Positions 33,861 through 47,584 are shown, numbered from the stretch's first letter. The stretch: DNA of 64,000 nt from Saturnia japonica (GCA_033032175.1 CM065320.1:3844001-3908000); one strand, 5' to 3'. A program made the numbers and translations. Notes: a model not told the origin generated them from the letters alone.

Positions 33861-34484
33861 ATTCGAACTGCTGATATTCTATTGTAAACAGTGCACCAGA
33901 CCATAGGAAAATGTTAAAAAAAAAAACAATACTTATTAAAAAAAAAAATTAAAATATTGATATTAAAGATAATAAATAATTTGTTATACTTACTTAAATG
34001 TTTAGTTAAAATTAGGGTTTCTCTTCTCTGAATATAAGAGAAATTGCTACCTACAATCAAGTCTTATGATAAATTATGTAATTTATATCTGTAATACATA
34101 AGGTAAGCTAAACAGTATTGAACAGGAAGTAGGAAAACATTCTAACGTCATCCAAGGTCAGCAACGCAACAAGTTCCATCAACCACACACGCGCACGTCT
34201 GGTCGCCTGCTATTTAAGTGCCATATCGCTTGACAAGCATCTATTGTTTTGCGATTTGTAACGTTTCGGTTTATTATCGAATACCTAAACTATGTTCCGT
34301 CTTCCTTAAAGAATTTACTCAAACATAAAATACCCATTTTGTACATTAACTATGAAACGACTAAAAGAATTTGATGTCTTTACTTCTACATTTAACAAGG
34401 TTCTGCAGATGGAAAGTGATCGGCTTATTTCATTATATGATCTTGAACCTTGATAAGTTTATAATGAGCTGATTTTATATGGAA

Positions 34485-35350
34485 ACTAGCAACCCGCTCG
34501 GCTTTGCACGGGTAACAGTAATCTGTACAATTAATAAAAATGAAGTGTCTGTTTGTAATGTCAAAATAACACCTTTTTACTAAATGCATATGAAAGTATA
34601 TACGATACTTATAACAAAACACCCATTTTTTTTATTTTTGTCTGCCTGTCTGTATGTCTGTTTGTTCCGGGTAATCTCCGAAACGGTTGGACCGATTTTG
34701 ACGGGACTTTCACTGGTAGATAGCTGAATTTATAGGGAGTAACTTAGGCTACTTTTATTTAAGAAAAAGAATTAGGGTTCCGCACAAATATAAAAAACTG
34801 GTCATCGTGAATGAATTCGCGCTCTTAAATGGCTTACGCTGAGTAAATCATAAGAGATATCGCAAATTAATGTACTCAACAATTGTAAACATTAAAAAGA
34901 CCTACAAAAAAGTCTGGGAGAGTATACGTTTATCTTCTAAGGACACCCACAATAAGCATTTTGGTCTTTAAAATAGGCGGGAGCGGGGGAGCAAGATTCG
35001 CGCGGGCATTCTGTAGTCCACGTGAGCGAAGCCACGAGCAGAGCTAGTACATAATATAACTCGTATTGGTTTACGCGAGAAACGCCAGTAACGCTCCCAT
35101 TGGGCATGATTTTTTCCGAAACCTTCAAAAATCATCTTCACTTTTTAGCCAACATACACAAAACTTTAATTCATTTATACCCTTAAAGCTACTTCATGAA
35201 CTATCCGCTATCTCATCACTCTGCCCATTGATGAAAACCGTATAAAAATTAGTTAGTTAAAAGTTAGTTATAATAGTTTTTGAGTTTATCGCGTTCAGAT
35301 AGACAGACGTTGTTGTTGATAAGACACGGCGAGGGACTTTGCTATATAAT
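34485..35350 (-). repeat. Repeat family F, split by a family B element
   Basis: The left edge CTAGCAACCCGCTCGGCTTT then GCACGGGT is the mirrored end of a common lepidopteran repeat; its other side at 35225-35350 reads GAAAACCGTATAAAAATTAG and later CAGATAGACAGACG. The family B element at 34523-35048 sits between them, so F is the older insertion. Confidence 0.5.
34523..35048 (+). mobile_element. Helitron-like repeat family B, near-complete copy nested in family F
   Basis: Starts ACAATTAATAAAAATGAAG, then TGTCTGTTTGTAATGTC, TTTTTACTAAATGCATATG, TCTCCGAAACGGTTGGACCG and TGGCTTACGCTGAGTAAAT; ends CACGTGAGCGAAGCCACG then AGCAGAGCTAG/T. Confidence 0.65.
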
Positions 35351-35369
35351 ATACATAATAATATATTTA

Positions 35370-35848
35370 ATAATCTATACAATTAATGAAATTGACGTGT
35401 CTGTTTGTAATGTCAAAATAACACTTTTTGTCTGTCTGTTTGTTTCGGGTAATCTCCGAAACGATTGGACCTATTTTGATGGGACTTTCACTGGCAAATA
35501 CCTGATGTTATAAGGAGTAATTTAAGTTACTTTTATTTTAGACATAGAATTAGCGTTCCGAGCAAATAAAAAGAAACTGGTCATGGATGTATTAATTCGG
35601 TCACTTAAATGGCTTACACTGAGTAAACCTTACGAGATATATTAAATTAATTTACTACATAATTGTAGACATTAAAAAGACCTACAAAAAAGTCCAAGAG
35701 CATATGTCTATCTTCTAAGGATCATCCACAATAAGCAGTTTTATCTTTAAAATAACCGGAGCAGAAGTAGAAGTAGTATGATTAGCGCGTGTGTCCAATC
35801 GACGGCATTCTGTAGTCCACGCGAGCGCAGCTGCGGGCACAGCTACTA
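35370..35848 (+). mobile_element. Helitron-like repeat family B, further copy
   Basis: Starts AATCTATACAATTAATGAAA, lacks the ACTAAATGCATATG block, continues TCTCCGAAACGATTGGACC and ends CACGCGAGCGCAGCTGCGGG then CACAGCTA. It lies about 320 bp from the previous copy in the same orientation. Confidence 0.6.
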
Positions 35849-35934
35849 TATAATAGAAGCAAATACATAATATGATAATATATATAGTATAGATGTTATT
35901 TGACCTTATATTATGTAATATTGGTGGCATTTTA

Positions 35935-36035
35935 CATGATGTACTTTGGTTATAGTGCACAAGTTATGTGGATTAGAAATAAAATTAGGAACATGCATTT
36001 TGAGTTGCCACAAATTTCACCATCTTGAAATTGGA
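35935..36035 (-). repeat. Dispersed repeat family I, copy 2, reversed
   Basis: The reverse strand reads CAAGATGGTGAAATTTGTGG then CAACTCAAAATGCATG, matching 2448-2630 and 62855-63030. Confidence 0.5.
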
Positions 36036-39000
36036 TTTAAAAAATATATATCGACGCGGCATAGGCGTAATTGTGAAATAAGAAAAAGACTAGAATAAAA
36101 CTTTTTACTGATAAATTATTTATTTATAATTTGTATTGATTATTTACAGGTATAGTACCTAATCTCAGTAATGCTCTGCATCATTTCATTTTACTCTCGT
36201 TTAATTGTAAACAGTGAAACCCCAAATGCAGTTATTACTCCAAAGCCGTGTTTCTTTTCTGTGTGATAATAAAGATTTCCTGATACAACGAAACTAGATA
36301 GTAGTGAAGAACTAGAAAAAGCAACGTTAGGTCAAAACAATATGGGAGAGTAACCAGGCAACCATAGACAATGTTCGCTTCGTGCGCGCCCTCGCAATCT
36401 TCCTAATGAGTGAACCCTTTCACACTGTGGACAAAGCCGGGGTTTCGCGGATGATGTGACATGTATTCAAGTCGTAGTGCTTTGTTAATTCAAAGTAAAA
36501 TGATTTTTTTACTACGACTTCGTCCTAGGTTTTAAGTAAAAACAAATCATAAAACGAACAAATACTTAGTTTTAAACTTTTACGTACCTATCAAATTAGT
36601 TATAAGAAACGCAAATCTATTAGTAAAATATAATTATAGTATTTTTGTTATTGCCGAATAAACAGGTCAAATACAAAACAGCATACCTACCTATCTATAT
36701 TTTATACTGTATAAACATATAACAGGACTACTACCTAATTGACTGACACACAACATAAACTACTGGGGCTAGAACCGTGAAAATTTAATGCGGGTTCCTT
36801 TTACACTGTAGGTGAGCACTATGGAAAGATTTTTGGAAATTCAAACCCTAAGATGGTGAGAAGGTGGATGACCGTTTATATGAAAACCCGTCATTTATAT
36901 TCCGTCATGTATATGAAAATTGGACTTTTGCAATTCCGTTACAAAGTGAAATATATGTTTCATAATTTTTTCACATTCATTATTACCTAAGGGCATAGAT
37001 ATTATACCGGATGTAAAAAACAAACGGGACATGAAGGAAAAGTATAGTAAATATTGAAGTTAGATAATTTCATTTAAACAAAACTTTCTTTTGTTTTTTA
37101 AAAGAATAACAAATGCTTACACAGATTTTTTTAAAAGTTTATCTGAGCCAGGAATCGAACCAACTAAATATGTAAAAAGCAGACATTGACTATGTTATTG
37201 TAGGTACCAATCGATAGGGTATGTGATAATGATAAGGATAAAATCTCTCGAATAAACATTGTATCTTACATTTAAAGGAGACCATGAAATTGTATGATTT
37301 ATGTATTACATGTAGCTATATAATATATAAGTTATTTTATGAACACACTAGAGAATGACTATAGAAATCATTTAGATTTAGGTGCACAGTATAAAAATCT
37401 ATCCATCTGAACCAGCCACTATTATGTACATACCGCATGAAACCCCACAAGACCTTTTCTCCACTGCAGCCCTTGTTCAAGAACAAACGTGGTTTTACTA
37501 GGATAATCGCATTATTGTCTGCATTGGCGTCACTGTCATAAACACTGATGAACCACAAGTATACATAAAAAAAGATTCTAAGCAAAGATATTCTTGGCAT
37601 CCAGATTTTATATACTCTAATATTCTTTGTTCAGATAATATTTGGACAAACGCGTAAACGCTGTTATGCTTAGTGTTATGTCATCTGAGATACAGAATTA
37701 TCTAGTTTCCTGTTTCGATGATAGAGTTCAGTATGTTGGAAACTTAAAAACTTATCATGTTGTAATTATTTATGATGACTTTGTACCTAATATATGGTTA
37801 GTTTCAGCAAAATTTGTGACAAGTCGTAAATCACTGAAATATATTTAAGATAAATTATATTCATATAAAACTTACACATATACCCATGTAAACTTAATAT
37901 TATTGTATATGTACACTGTGTTGGTTATTAAAATATATCGTAAAAACACAGATTTTAAAGATTACTATAAAATATTTTGTTATCTTGTTCGATATAAAAG
38001 TAACATGTGCATTTTACATTTGAAAATAATCCCTAACCCTTCGCCACTGCAGAAATCAATTAATGGTGATGTATCTAATCTGGAGCCGATAGAGGCGACA
38101 GATGTGAGTGTCAGAGGGTTTAACGGTGAAAATTCATAGATCTCCCTCCCCGACTGCGAACGGACCCTTCCGAATTGCGCAAAATACTCTCTGCATCTGT
38201 CCACTTGCATTACGATTCAACTTATTGCTACCTAAGTTTAACCATACAAAAGTATCGATATCGATTAGAACACTATAAAATTTTCAGTCGCACCGCGCAA
38301 CTCCAAAATTGAATTTAAGTGGTAGTCATCTAATAATCATAACAGACTACCAGTCTACAGAATAGATTGCAGTGTGAAGGAATAACAAAAGGCTAATTTT
38401 TAAGAGAAGAAAGGGAAGGGTAAGGTATGGAAGAGTATGGAAGAAATTGATCTCGCTTTACACTTATTAGTAAAATTATTAAATTTGTGGAATAATTTTT
38501 AAAAATTGACAGTAAAATAAAGTTCTCTGAAGATTAAAGAATTGGCCCAAAAAAGATGAATAGGTACTTAGGTGTAAATTAGTTTTTAAGCTATTAGCTA
38601 CTGGTTAAGCAATTCAATGAGAGAATTATTTATAATAACTAACTTAATCGGCCATTCAATATGAAACTCATAACTTTTTTGACGGCCTCCGGCTTCTATT
38701 TTTGTACGAATTTTTATACCGACTCAATAAATGAAATATATTTTATTGCTAATGATATTTCTATTCTTCTTTGACTGAAAAACGATAGTTTGTACTGGTT
38801 AAACACATATTATTGTTTATGTTGTGTTCAATAACTTTTGTTTGTTTTCACTGTGCTTTAGAGATATTTTATCATGCGACCTGATAACAAGAATGAAAGC
38901 GTTCGTATAAAATCGTAGCTACTTCCCTCACCGCACAGCTTGTTCAATTAAATATGTGTTTGTGTATTGAATTAGATGTGATTTTCTATAATAAAAGTAT

Positions 39001-40574
39001 TTATAGAAACCATTAGGACATTATATGTTAATTTAGGCATAAAGATATCTAACTAACATAAATCATCTCCCGATAAAGTTATAGTAATGCCCATACTAAC
39101 ATTACTAATTACTACTATACCGTTAATTCGTCACTGTAATTGCAGTTACAAACGCGGCGATGTGCCATTTCAATGTCAAAATGGTCTTGTTTAAATATTT
39201 CCTTGTAGAATGGTATAATTCGGTCGGTACCTACGCAATATGACGGTCTTCACTCATTGGTCAAAATATATCCAACGCATTCACTTCCTGAAATAAGAAA
39301 CAATTTAGCAAACACAGCGGAACTGTTATTGTTTCATACCGAGAACGGTGTGAGTACGAGACACATTACAACAGGCTATATGTTTCCTGTTTCCAATGAG
39401 TATGTAAACATGAGCTCTTTGTTTAGCATAACCATCTGACTAACGACATTACATCGAATGCTACATCTAGCCGTAGGTGTACTTGTCCCATACTTCACTT
39501 CCACTGAGTGATTTTTTTTTTCGCGGAAATCCGTAATACAATTGTCGGGATAGTCTTAGCACATTGATTTCATAAACAATATAATTTTCACCCAATACCA
39601 TATCAAAGGATTCTATCAATTTAAGGGTAACAACTCCTTATGAAAAACGCATCTAATCAAGAAAATATTTCCGTCTGAAATAAATATTCTTTTTATCGAT
39701 AAAATAAAGTTGAATAATATATTTCTCCATCCCTAAAATAATCAGTCTCTGCACTGTGTGACTGTGTCCCTCACTGAGATAAAGTTGCCCTAGCATTCAA
39801 ACAAGTGGTTCACGCACACTAACATAGAATCAGGAAGTACAATAAAGATTAAAGAGACTGTGTACAACATGCGCACGATTAATGTAATAATATTCGTGTA
39901 GTTACGTACCATCCTACGAGTAGAAGTAGCTGAATATAAATAATATTACTTACGCACACAAAGGGAGAATTTAAATAAAGCGTCGCGTCGCGCGTTGTAC
40001 CAGGAAGTAGCAGTTCACTTACTCACACATATGGGAAACGGCTATATCATCTATTGGGTAGGTAGGTAAGTTATGTGGCGTTGGCGCACACTTGTGCGTC
40101 AACTATGCGTGGGACCGTGCGCACATGGCCTGATTGGGACACACCAAGTGCTGTGAGCCCCAGACGTAACATTTTTTACGACACAATTATTATAATATGT
40201 CACACGATTTTTATTACCGGCCTACTGCTAACGCTAAAATTAACTTTTGTTTTAATATATCCTTAGATGTCACTTCAGACATCACGCTCATATTTCTTCT
40301 TTAACAGCCAGCGATACTGAAGGTCAAGGGAAGGAAAATCTACAGCTTTATGAAAGTAAATTATGGCCATAAAAAGAACAATATGACGAATGATTTTTTT
40401 TCAATCAAATGGGTATTGAAACTTAAAGTATGTATATTAACATAATTTTAATTATCAACGATAATAATGCAAGTTTTCACTATAATTGAAGAGATTTTTA
40501 CGGAAGGTTTATAAATAATACATTCCAATTACGTCTTTGTTTAGTAGAGAAAATGCAATGATTTGTAATAAAGT
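36036..40574. other. Gene-free AT-rich stretch
   Basis: No gene is supported. Unassigned GC-richer patches lie at 36360-36450, 38080-38170 and 39960-40150. A degraded tRNA-like B box in reverse (GGAATCGAACC near 37152) hints at a SINE remnant. An 87-codon minus ORF at 37337-37600 has no recognised domain. Confidence 0.4.
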
Positions 40575-40745
40575 CGTAAAAAAATTATTTTCGGGCACTT
40601 ACATGGCTTACGCTGGCTAAACCTTATGAGATATATCAAAATAATATTCTAAAGAATTGTAATTCTTCAAAAAGCCTAGAGAAAAGTTCGGGATAGCATA
40701 TGCCAATCTCCTAAGGTTGAATCACAGTAAACATTTGTATCTACA
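40575..40745 (+). repeat. Family B fragment
   Basis: TCGGGCACTTACATGGCTTA then CGCTGGCTAAACCTTATGAG and later GCATATGCCAATCTCCTAAG match the middle of the family B copies. Both ends are missing. Confidence 0.5.
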
Positions 40746-40941
40746 ACATATTAATTTAAAATATTACGTTATTCGCGAAGCTATTTTCTCCAATTCAGTA
40801 TTAATCATTATCCAGATTAGTTTGTTAGTTAACTTAGGCATTTAATGTACATTAAAATTGTTCTTTTCAGTTTTCCATTTAAATTTTCCTAAGAAATGCT
40901 GCTTATGGATTTTATTTAGCTAAGAGCACTTTTCGTAACAT

Positions 40942-41190
40942 ACCATCACGCCTTTATCCCCGAAGGGTTTGGTAGAGGTGTACACCCACAGTTCGCCGGA
41001 TATGTTTTAGGTCCACATGTAATAGGGTGCGAGCCTATTGCCATTAATCGGGCACAAAGCCAAACTTAGAGCAGATACTGAGAATTTCATAGAAAAACAC
41101 AATTAAACTTTGCTCGACCTTGGTGGGAATCGAACCTAGGACTACGAGTATAGCAGTCGGGTTTAGTACCACTAGGCTAATGAGGCAGTT
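40942..41190 (-). mobile_element. tRNA-derived SINE, reversed
   Basis: On the minus strand the head reads TAGCCTAGTGGTACTAAACC (A-box-like), followed by GGTTCGATTCC (B box), the tRNA-like promoter of a SINE. The body then reads GGCAATAGGCTCGCACCC and ends in the reverse of CACGCCTTTATCCCCGAAGG, a well-known lepidopteran SINE-type tail. A true tRNA is excluded by the lack of a paired acceptor stem. Confidence 0.7.
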
Positions 41191-41419
41191 ATGAAGTCAT
41201 GAACTATAAATATTAAAGCGATTAACTATAAATAAAGCACACTACCTAGAAGCCCCTTAATAGACTTTAATTAGATTTTATTAATATAGTATCTTATTTT
41301 AGATTAATCTAATTTTAATTTAACTAATTAAATTATTTTGTGTATTAAATAATTTCAAACAAACATTGAATTATGACAACCGCTTAATGAGTAATAAGGT
41401 TTTAAAAATAAAATACACC

Positions 41420-41785
41420 ACTTTGTAAACTGTACCTGTGCGAAGCTGGGGCAGATCGCTAGTATTATTATAGAAAGTCAAGAGATTGGTTTCGTTTGTT
41501 TCTTTGAAGGCCTAATCACCAGACCTACCAATAAGATTTGAAAAATTATTTTTGGATTCTATAGCCTATTTATTGGTGAATGTTATAGGCTATATAACTT
41601 CACGTTACAATCCTAAGGAGCGGTGCAGTAACCATTTACGTCAAGTAATCTGACACGCTGTAGGCAAGTACGGCAAGTGAGACTAACGATAGGCTACACG
41701 GGTGACGGGTACGTTTACGGCGCGGCGCGGCGCGGCGCACTGGAGAGTTGGATCAAAAAACTTTAATTATCACAAGTGAATTAAA
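41420..41785 (+). mobile_element. Lep1-type element beside the end of another Helitron-like element
   Basis: An older terminus, TGTGCGAAGCTGGGGCAGAT then CGCTAG/T, ends at 41461 and a Lep1-like body starts a few bases later (ATTATTATAGAAAGTCAAGA). It contains GGTTATAGG-type words and a (GGCGC)4 tract at about 41718-41737. Its 3' end is eroded. Confidence 0.5.
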
Positions 41786-42039
41786 TTAATTCAAATATCC
41801 AAGTATGTATGAAATTTTATAATAAGTAGATACCTATTTATGTAATGATGATATCCCATGAATATTTTATTTACGGGCAAAATCCTTAACCTCTTTTCGA
41901 AATCAGACACAAGCCTTAGGTAATTTTATTACTATACTAGGTTACATGAAGTATTAAAAATGTATTATTATATAAATAATAAAAATATGTAATACATATA
42001 TTTACGATAAATAACATTATAATTTATATTGCGTTAGCG

Positions 42040-42240
42040 GCTAGGCACATTTCACGATCAATTCGAACCCTCATGCATACGGGTGCATTCCCAATCCTGT
42101 TTTTTGATCACGTCGCTCGATCCCGAAAGGAACAGAGGGGTCGCTTTGTCATGTGACACTTGTGCACATCGGGCTCACCCGGGACTCAGTGCCCTGGGGC
42201 TACTCGTTAAAATCAAGGATTAAGTTTTTCTACTACACTC
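42040..42240. other. GC-rich unassigned segment
   Basis: Balanced base composition with CGAACCCTCATGCATACGG, GATCACGTCGCTCGATCC and GGGCTCACCCGGGACTC. It may be a repeat fragment; no frame is convincing. Confidence 0.35.
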
Positions 42241-42439
42241 GCCGAGCTAGTTCGCGTAGTAAAAAATGTATATCCAATGCTTCCTTAAAAGTTATTACTA
42301 ATATTACTAGATCAGTTCGTATTACCAACCTATGCCACCAACAGCAAGTAATTTACTTTACACATAATGAACTTTATTCAGCAATTAAATGTATGAAGTA
42401 ACTTCTTTTTGGCATTTTGAGTTTTTTCTAATATATGCT

Positions 42440-42725
42440 GAAATAGGCAAAATAGAGATATTTAAAAAGATCATAATTCTCCTTCTATTTCGTGTTTACA
42501 CAAGTGTTATACATATTTACCGAGTTCAAAAAATTGAGAATATTCAGGCACAATTTCTTTGTTTATGAACCGATTAAGATGATGATTTTTTCGTTGGAAA
42601 AGGCATACTTCAAGGTTCGTCCTATTTTAATTTCATTGGTATTGGACCTTCGACTTCGAAGATACGAAAGGGAACTCCTCAAAATCATGGAAGTTGGTAT
42701 TCTTTTTTGTTTTTTAATTTAATCA
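42440..42725 (+). repeat. Dispersed repeat related to 3300-3420
   Basis: TTTATGAACCGATTAAGATG, TTTTTTCGTTGGAAAAGGC, ATACTTCAAGGTTCGTCC and AGGGAACTCCTCAAAATC match a lepidopteran dispersed repeat; the central part recurs, more diverged, near 3300-3420. No real ORF is present. Confidence 0.45.
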
Positions 42726-43544
42726 TCTGAGATAAGCAGAGAGAATGGAATAACGCTTCGCTCTAGATTTGTAACTCTCTTATAGATCTTCAAATTCAAT
42801 GAAGAGGGGTAATTCATATGCTAATTCCAAGTACCTACTTTTTAATGTTGTTAAATATAATACCTAAAAATACCTACTACTTTTATTTGATCCATATTCC
42901 AAATAGATATATCATTCAGTCGGTTCCAATTTTTGTGTACCTACGTATCTATTTCGCCAGTCTTTCATTAGTTATCTATTACTCTAAGCATTATAGCCAA
43001 ACCCACATAATACAACTTCGTTCGTATGCGGTTTATTGATGTGTTTATAATTTATATCATACTATCTTGTGTGTGTTACTTAATTGGAATTAATTATCAA
43101 CACTATACACTGACGGTTAAGGAAAATATTGTAAGGAAACCAGAACGCCTGAGAAATTTACAAGTAGGCAGGTCCTGTAGTGGGTAAATAAATAATATAT
43201 CTCGCTATTTGAAAACTCCTGTCGGTCCAAGGCTGGCGTGGTTATTCAACTTGTGCCTTGTATATATTATATAATCGTACAATACCATTGTATTATAATT
43301 TTATAACTACCCTAACTTATTTTTCGTATGCATGATAAAATTATAGAGATTATGTATAATGCAAATAACCATACTATGGAGATTGACGATTAAAGGTATG
43401 TTTTTTTTATCAAGTACCTACCAAAAAATTACTATTATTTGGCAACAAGCTTTTTATTTTAATTGTATAAAACTTCAATTATTTAATATAAGATTATTAC
43501 GATTTTTTTTTGCCTGTTAAATATCTGCAATTAGTTTAACTATT

Positions 43545-43765
43545 AGCAGATGTGTTGATGGTGAATATGGCTTTATGGGCTTTGTCGCGTTACGGGTCCA
43601 ACCGGTGTATATCCAGAAAACAAGCAGGTGGTTGAAGTTCGACCTGACACTGTGACACAAGATATTGACTGGCTGATCCCGAAATGCGACAAACCAAATG
43701 AAAACACATAGCTGGTCGGACTTGGGTGGTTGAGATCCCCACCATCTCGCTTTATCTATACTACT
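43545..43765 (+). repeat. Repeat family E
   Basis: GACTGGCTGATCCCGAAATG then CGACAAACC, and CCCCACCATCTCGCTTTAT, match the 32640-33010 units. Confidence 0.4.
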
Positions 43766-44113
43766 AATTTTTTGTTTGATTGTTTAGAGAACTTCCAGTC
43801 AGATACGAAAAATTATTATTACATATGACATCCAGACTCATGAGGTATAGTATAGGCTATATAATTTTAGCCTAAAATTCCCAGCTAGCCTTAAATATTG
43901 ATTTTTGTTACGTAAGTTTGAACTCAAAGCCCTCGCGAACTGCTTTATCCGCATGCGCTGGCTTAGTATGCTGGCATAAGCATGTTATTTGGACACATAG
44001 TTTAGCAGATAATGAAAAATTAAAAAAAATTATACTTGCGGGAAGAACACTCAATACACCGGTGCGTTGACGATGCGGTGTTTGTCATATAACATTAACA
44101 CGAGTGAAACTAG
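43766..44113 (+). mobile_element. Lep1-type Helitron-like element
   Basis: Contains TTTTTTGTTTGATTGTTTAG, GAACTGCTTTATCCGCATG, TGTTATTTGGACACATAG and GCGGGAAGAACAC, and ends GAGTGAAACTAG/T. The middle is shared with the copy in the Ets98B intron at 56390-56733. Confidence 0.6.
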
Positions 44114-44340
44114 TTACTGTATAATTTTTATAGGTGAGTTATGGTTACTCCTGTTCCCGTCCCAGAGAAATAACAGTTTCAGTAACCTGTTCCAAAATAA
44201 CAGCCTGTTACACTTTAATAGGGATATAATGTAGTAAGACTTGTAACTATAGGTTAATACAAGTATAGATCGGCAAGTACAAATCGTATATGCACTATCG
44301 GTCTAACGTTTAACTCAATCAATCCAACAAATCTTTATAT

Positions 44341-44425
44341 CAAAATTCATCAAAATTGGTTCAGCAGTTTAGGCGTAAAAACGTAACAGACAGAGTTACT
44401 TTCGCATTTATAATATTAGTATGGA
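44341..44425 (-). mobile_element. 5' end of the 10685-type Helitron-like element, reversed
   Basis: The minus strand starts TCCATACTAATATTATAAAT at 44425 and continues GCGAAAGTAACTCTGTCTG and TTTTTACGCCTAAACTGC, then stops being recognisable. Confidence 0.6.
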
Positions 44426-47400
44426 TTGTAGTACAATGATTGTACCTTAATACCGATCACTTATTTAAATAATAAATGACATAAATTTTTAATATAGTAC
44501 ATATAATTTCAATAGTATAATACTGTTAAGATGAAATAATACTCAATAACAAAAACAGTAGGCTACTTCAATTAAAATTTTAAAGGTTTTAGACAATAGT
44601 CCACATAAAGTGCCAATCATTGTACCTATAGTTTAAGGTAACCATACAACACATATCTGCAATGAGATTCATTTTGCGTGTAAGTACATGTATTAATAAA
44701 AGCTATAAATATTTAAATGATGAAGCTTACAACCGATTTCGTTGCGTGACTACAAATCGTCGCGCTTTGCGATCAGCTGTCACTGAGGTCGACGGAAGTA
44801 AACAATTTCATAACCTACCATAATTATATTCAAAGAGTTGAAGTCCATGGAGTTGTCTTTGTTTTGTTAGAGTCTAAGAATTAAAAGGAAAACATGTTTT
44901 GTCTCTTCCTGTCTGTCTAACAACTGTTTTTGTACTTTGTCTAGTGTGTGGTAAAAATAAAAGGACTTATTAAAGAAAATGTCTTTATTTTAATAAAATA
45001 ACCATTACAAAAATCAGAAATCAACATGTTTTAGATCAAAACTAATAGATTTTCCCTTAATACATATTTTGCAAGTCAATCCCTACTTGGGTCTTGGAAC
45101 GAGTCCCCTCACCGTAATTTTATATGACAAAATACGTAAAACTATAGATACATAGCCGGAATTAAGAACCTCTTCTTTCTTCGAAATTTATAGTCATGTA
45201 CTCTTTAATTACATACGAGTAGATAAAGTTAATTTATATTGTACTACATTACGTGTTTTAAGCGATAACAAATCGTTCAAATTCTATCCGAGTAGGTATA
45301 ACACATAAATGGTTAGGTACATTAAAATATTATGTACTCTCAATTTTGTTTATGAACCTTATCCTTTTTTTGCAACTTTTAAACAAACCCTTGCTTATTC
45401 ATTAAGGTTAGAACATAAAACTACTGGAACAAGATTTTTTTAATTGCGAGGCATAGCTCCATTTGTGACAAAAGTACCTAAGTAGGTTTCAAAATAAAAT
45501 GACAATTCATTCCTACTTCTCCATACCAGGGTTTAACTGGCTTATGCAAACATGACGGAGCACCACTGTTCTCTAACCTTGCAAATCTCATTTGCTTTCT
45601 TCCTATTCAAATAATTTTAATTATTTATTTATTTTAATTATAAATATTAGACACCATTACTTCTAAAATAATTATAATAACTTAACAATAGAACTGTAAC
45701 ATAATCTACTGATCAAAATACTTTAGTCTTAGGTGCACTGTTTAGAGTTACTTAGTAATCGAAATAGTAGATTATTCTTTTATAATTATGGTGCAGTTCA
45801 ATAGCAAGTCATTATAATTACTATAGAAATAAAGGTGTTTTACATGAGACCTCACAAAATTTTTAGTGAAAAAACTGGGTTGCGAGACTTGGCATTTTTC
45901 CCCCTTTTATGGTTTTGTTGGAATCTCATTTCTTTTTGTAGATCATCCTCCTTTTTTTCTGGTAATATATTATCTTGTCCGTCAGCTACTGATTTTCTTA
46001 AAACCCACAACTTTACAAAGCGGCGACCGCTTTAAGTTCATATATAGAACCGTAGGTGATGCTTTTCAGAAGACTTGCTTTGGTGGCTGCACTCCTCTCC
46101 GCCCGCAGTCCCCTCACACCAGCATCGCCAAATGCTGCCCCCTCCAACCGCGTAAACCAAATATGCGTATAAGCGCAATGCGTTAGTTGAACGTAATTTT
46201 TAACAATGATTACAATTATAATGAAATTTCAGAATTTTTCATTTTTCCTTCCTTTATAGGCTAAACGCTAACTAAAATTCAAAATTTGAAGTTAGTAAGA
46301 CTGCTAGAAGTATCTTAGAATTTTGAGTATCGGTGTGTCAGTGATAAAATTAAAGGATTTTGACTAGCGATAATTTGTTAACTATATGGTATAATCATAG
46401 ACATCTATGATTACGTGTATATATTAAATCTACAGGCATAATTATTAAGTATGTTGTCAATATATATAGATAAAGTATGACGCTTCTTGATCTCTAAAAA
46501 TTCAAACTTCTTGCTTTATATATAGCGAAGTCTTGCGCTCAACTTGGCGGGGGCACTGCCATGCCTCCAGATAAATGATAAACAATCTACTCTTTTAGAT
46601 ATGAGTATATATAATCACGTATCGTAATCAACTGGTTTGCAAATACCACAGCGCGGCGCGAGGAAACCATTAGATCACAAGTTATAAATTGGCTGATCCC
46701 GCTATCTGCCACGTCACGTCCACCCAAGTGAAAATAGTTCGATACAGTTCGTTGAGATTTCATCTCCTCATGAAGAATCATTCTAATACCGCTCAATTAG
46801 AAGTGGTACCTTCTACATCTATCTATTACAAATGATTCTACACTATTCACAATCACGACTACCTTATAATTATGTTTCTATATTTATTTAACGGATATAA
46901 ATATTAATTAATAACATTTGAATTGTATCACTCATCCTCTTAAACCATAATTTAATTATATTATGTTATGTATAACAAATATCAATTACCTTTTTTTACA
47001 AAAATCGTGCAATTTTATTATAAAAATATGTAGGTACCTTCTTAAACGTGATACATAATATCAACACGGTTTGAACCATCAAATGATATCCGGTAATATT
47101 TTGATCATCAGAAAATCGTAAATTTTCGGTCAGGACGCTCATCACTTAAATGCTACTGAGCCTATTTCAACGTAGTTTCCGTTTCAATTAACATTGAAAT
47201 GGAATAGGCTAATAATACATTATTACGAATTTTAATAGTGACTGAGCAGTCGTTAAAATTATAATCAAAAAAGATAAAAGAAAACTCATATTAATACAGC
47301 TAAAATACTCAGTTTCCGGTGAACAACAAAAGCATATTCATCAAGAAAGTAGCGAGCACCAGATAGTAATTGAAAAAAAATTAAAATTAACCTGCATGTT

Positions 47401-47584
47401 TCATTACTTCGTAAACTCAACCCTAGACATAATGTCAATTTCAAACGTCGAGAAATCCAAAGTTCTTAATTTGATACCTTCATAGCTATATCTATTAGAA
47501 CATTTCTCCAGTTTCTCGGTTTTCTTCGCCGTCAGTCGATATAATAATTAAATAGATAGTAAACACTCGATTCGAATCTAACTA
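44426..47584. other. Gene-free stretch with repeat scraps
   Basis: No gene is supported. Family E words (ATTGGCTGATCCCG) occur at 46680-46700. Overlapping ORFs at 45835-46186 are low-complexity and unrecognised. A small inverted repeat, AGCCTATTTCAA with TTGAAATGGAATAGGCT, lies at 47159-47210. Confidence 0.4.

Noticed and set aside
37337..37600. 87-codon ORF on the minus strand
   Set aside because: A serine/glycine/tryptophan patch looks mildly coding-like, but there are no splice sites, family match or duplicates to support it.
41110..41190. tRNA gene on the minus strand
   Set aside because: It is the head of a reversed tRNA-derived SINE with a known type of tail; the cloverleaf is not closed.
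45835..46186. Overlapping ORFs rich in phenylalanine and serine
   Set aside because: No domain, overlapping frames and repeat-like content; no support for a gene.
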